From NCBI GenBank assembly GCA_946481025.1, contig CAMLNA010000188.1:1-6823 (forward strand): 6,823 nucleotides of DNA, given 5' to 3'. This document shows positions 6,638-6,823 of the stretch, piece by piece. Position numbers and translations under genes: made by a program. Origin of the DNA: an uncultured Rivibacter sp. GTDB lineage: Bacteria > Pseudomonadota > Gammaproteobacteria > Burkholderiales > Burkholderiaceae. A model generated the notes under the pieces. That model was not told the origin of the DNA. It saw only the letters and a list, made by a program, of their open reading frames with translations, and did no database searches. Every line of letters begins with the position of its first letter. Within the stretch, counting starts at the first letter, position 1.

Positions 6638-6649
6638 ACCCAGGAATCC

Positions 6650-6739
6650 TTCACCACGGAGGCGCGGAGAACGCGGAGGACCGCAGAGAAGCCTGTATTC
6701 CTGCGCGAACCTCCGCGACCTCCGTGCCTCCGCGGTGAA
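6650..6739. repeat. 90-bp imperfect palindrome, CGGAG-rich dispersed-type repeat
   Basis: Two 39-base arms (6650-6688 and 6701-6739) are inverted copies matching at 31 of 39 positions, around a 12-base loop. The outer ends are TTCACC and GGTGAA. Each arm carries three CGGAG units spaced 8-9 bases apart (6657, 6665 and 6674 on the left; CTCCG on the right). From memory this resembles a non-coding hairpin repeat scattered through many proteobacterial, notably Burkholderiales, genomes. It lies 12 bases after the receptor stop and 20 bases before the next ATG. In RNA it would form a long hairpin; with no U tract it is more likely a processing, stability or attenuation element than a rho-independent terminator. 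Confidence 0.75.
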
Positions 6740-6759
6740 TGTATTGACCGAGCATCCCC

Positions 6760-6823
6760 ATGACCCAGCGAAAACTGCGCAGCAACTTCCCCCGTGGTTC
6801 CTATCTCTGGGCCGTGCGCAACG
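6760..6823 (+). CDS. Start of a gene, possibly IlvD/Edd-family dehydratase (cut by window end)
   Basis: Only 21 codons are present: MTQRKLRSNF followed by PRGSYLWAVRN, open to the window edge. The KLRSNFPxGSxxWAVRN pattern recalls the N-terminus of some IlvD/Edd-type dehydratases (dihydroxy-acid or aldonic-acid dehydratases, Fe-S enzymes). This rests on memory of a short motif. No strong ribosome binding site is seen; CCGAGCATCCCC precedes the ATG. If right, the cluster would hold a second Fe-S dehydratase downstream of aconitase X. Confidence 0.45.
   Translation, partial: MTQRKLRSNFPRGSYLWAVRN

Noticed and set aside
6650..6739. Rho-independent terminator for the operon
   Set aside because: The hairpin is strong but much longer than usual and is followed by GGTGAATGTATTG rather than a T tract, so it is listed as a repeat.

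Overview
The window is GC-rich DNA with the stamp of a beta-proteobacterium of the Burkholderiales, probably Comamonadaceae-like (Variovorax or a relative). This is inferred from the base composition, from two periplasmic Bug-type solute receptors with no transporter membrane genes beside them, and from a CGGAG-rich hairpin repeat of a kind I recall from that group. No rRNA, tRNA, CRISPR array or transposase gene is visible.

Layout: two transcription units diverge from a 202-bp intergenic region (1409-1610). Leftward (minus strand) runs a Bug/TctC-type receptor (431-1408). Two bases after its stop lies the start of a TauD/TfdA-type dioxygenase (1-428), which looks broken: it changes frame near 180 and loses family resemblance near 94, before the iron-binding HxD motif. 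Rightward (plus strand) runs a compact operon: an FAD-dependent oxidoreductase (1611-3044), an IclR-family regulator (3115-3915), an aconitase X large subunit (3940-5235), its small subunit (5232-5678) and a second Bug receptor (5675-6637). The last three are joined by two ATGA stop/start overlaps. A 90-bp imperfect palindrome (6650-6739) follows. The last 64 bases hold the start of another gene (6760 onward), tentatively an IlvD/Edd-type dehydratase.

Taken together this looks like an IclR-controlled catabolic cluster for a carboxylic or hydroxy acid. The receptors would capture the substrate in the periplasm, the flavoenzyme would oxidise it or an intermediate, and aconitase X (perhaps with the IlvD/Edd-like enzyme) would dehydrate a hydroxy acid. 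The substrate cannot be read from the sequence. Known aconitase X enzymes act on cis-3-hydroxy-L-proline or mevalonate 5-phosphate, but none of their usual companion genes is seen here. This makes the cluster the best candidate in the window for an undescribed pathway.

The intergenic region carries a good sigma70-like promoter for the left unit, a weaker one for the right unit, and several short symmetric motifs that could be operators. There is no gene-free stretch longer than 300 bases.
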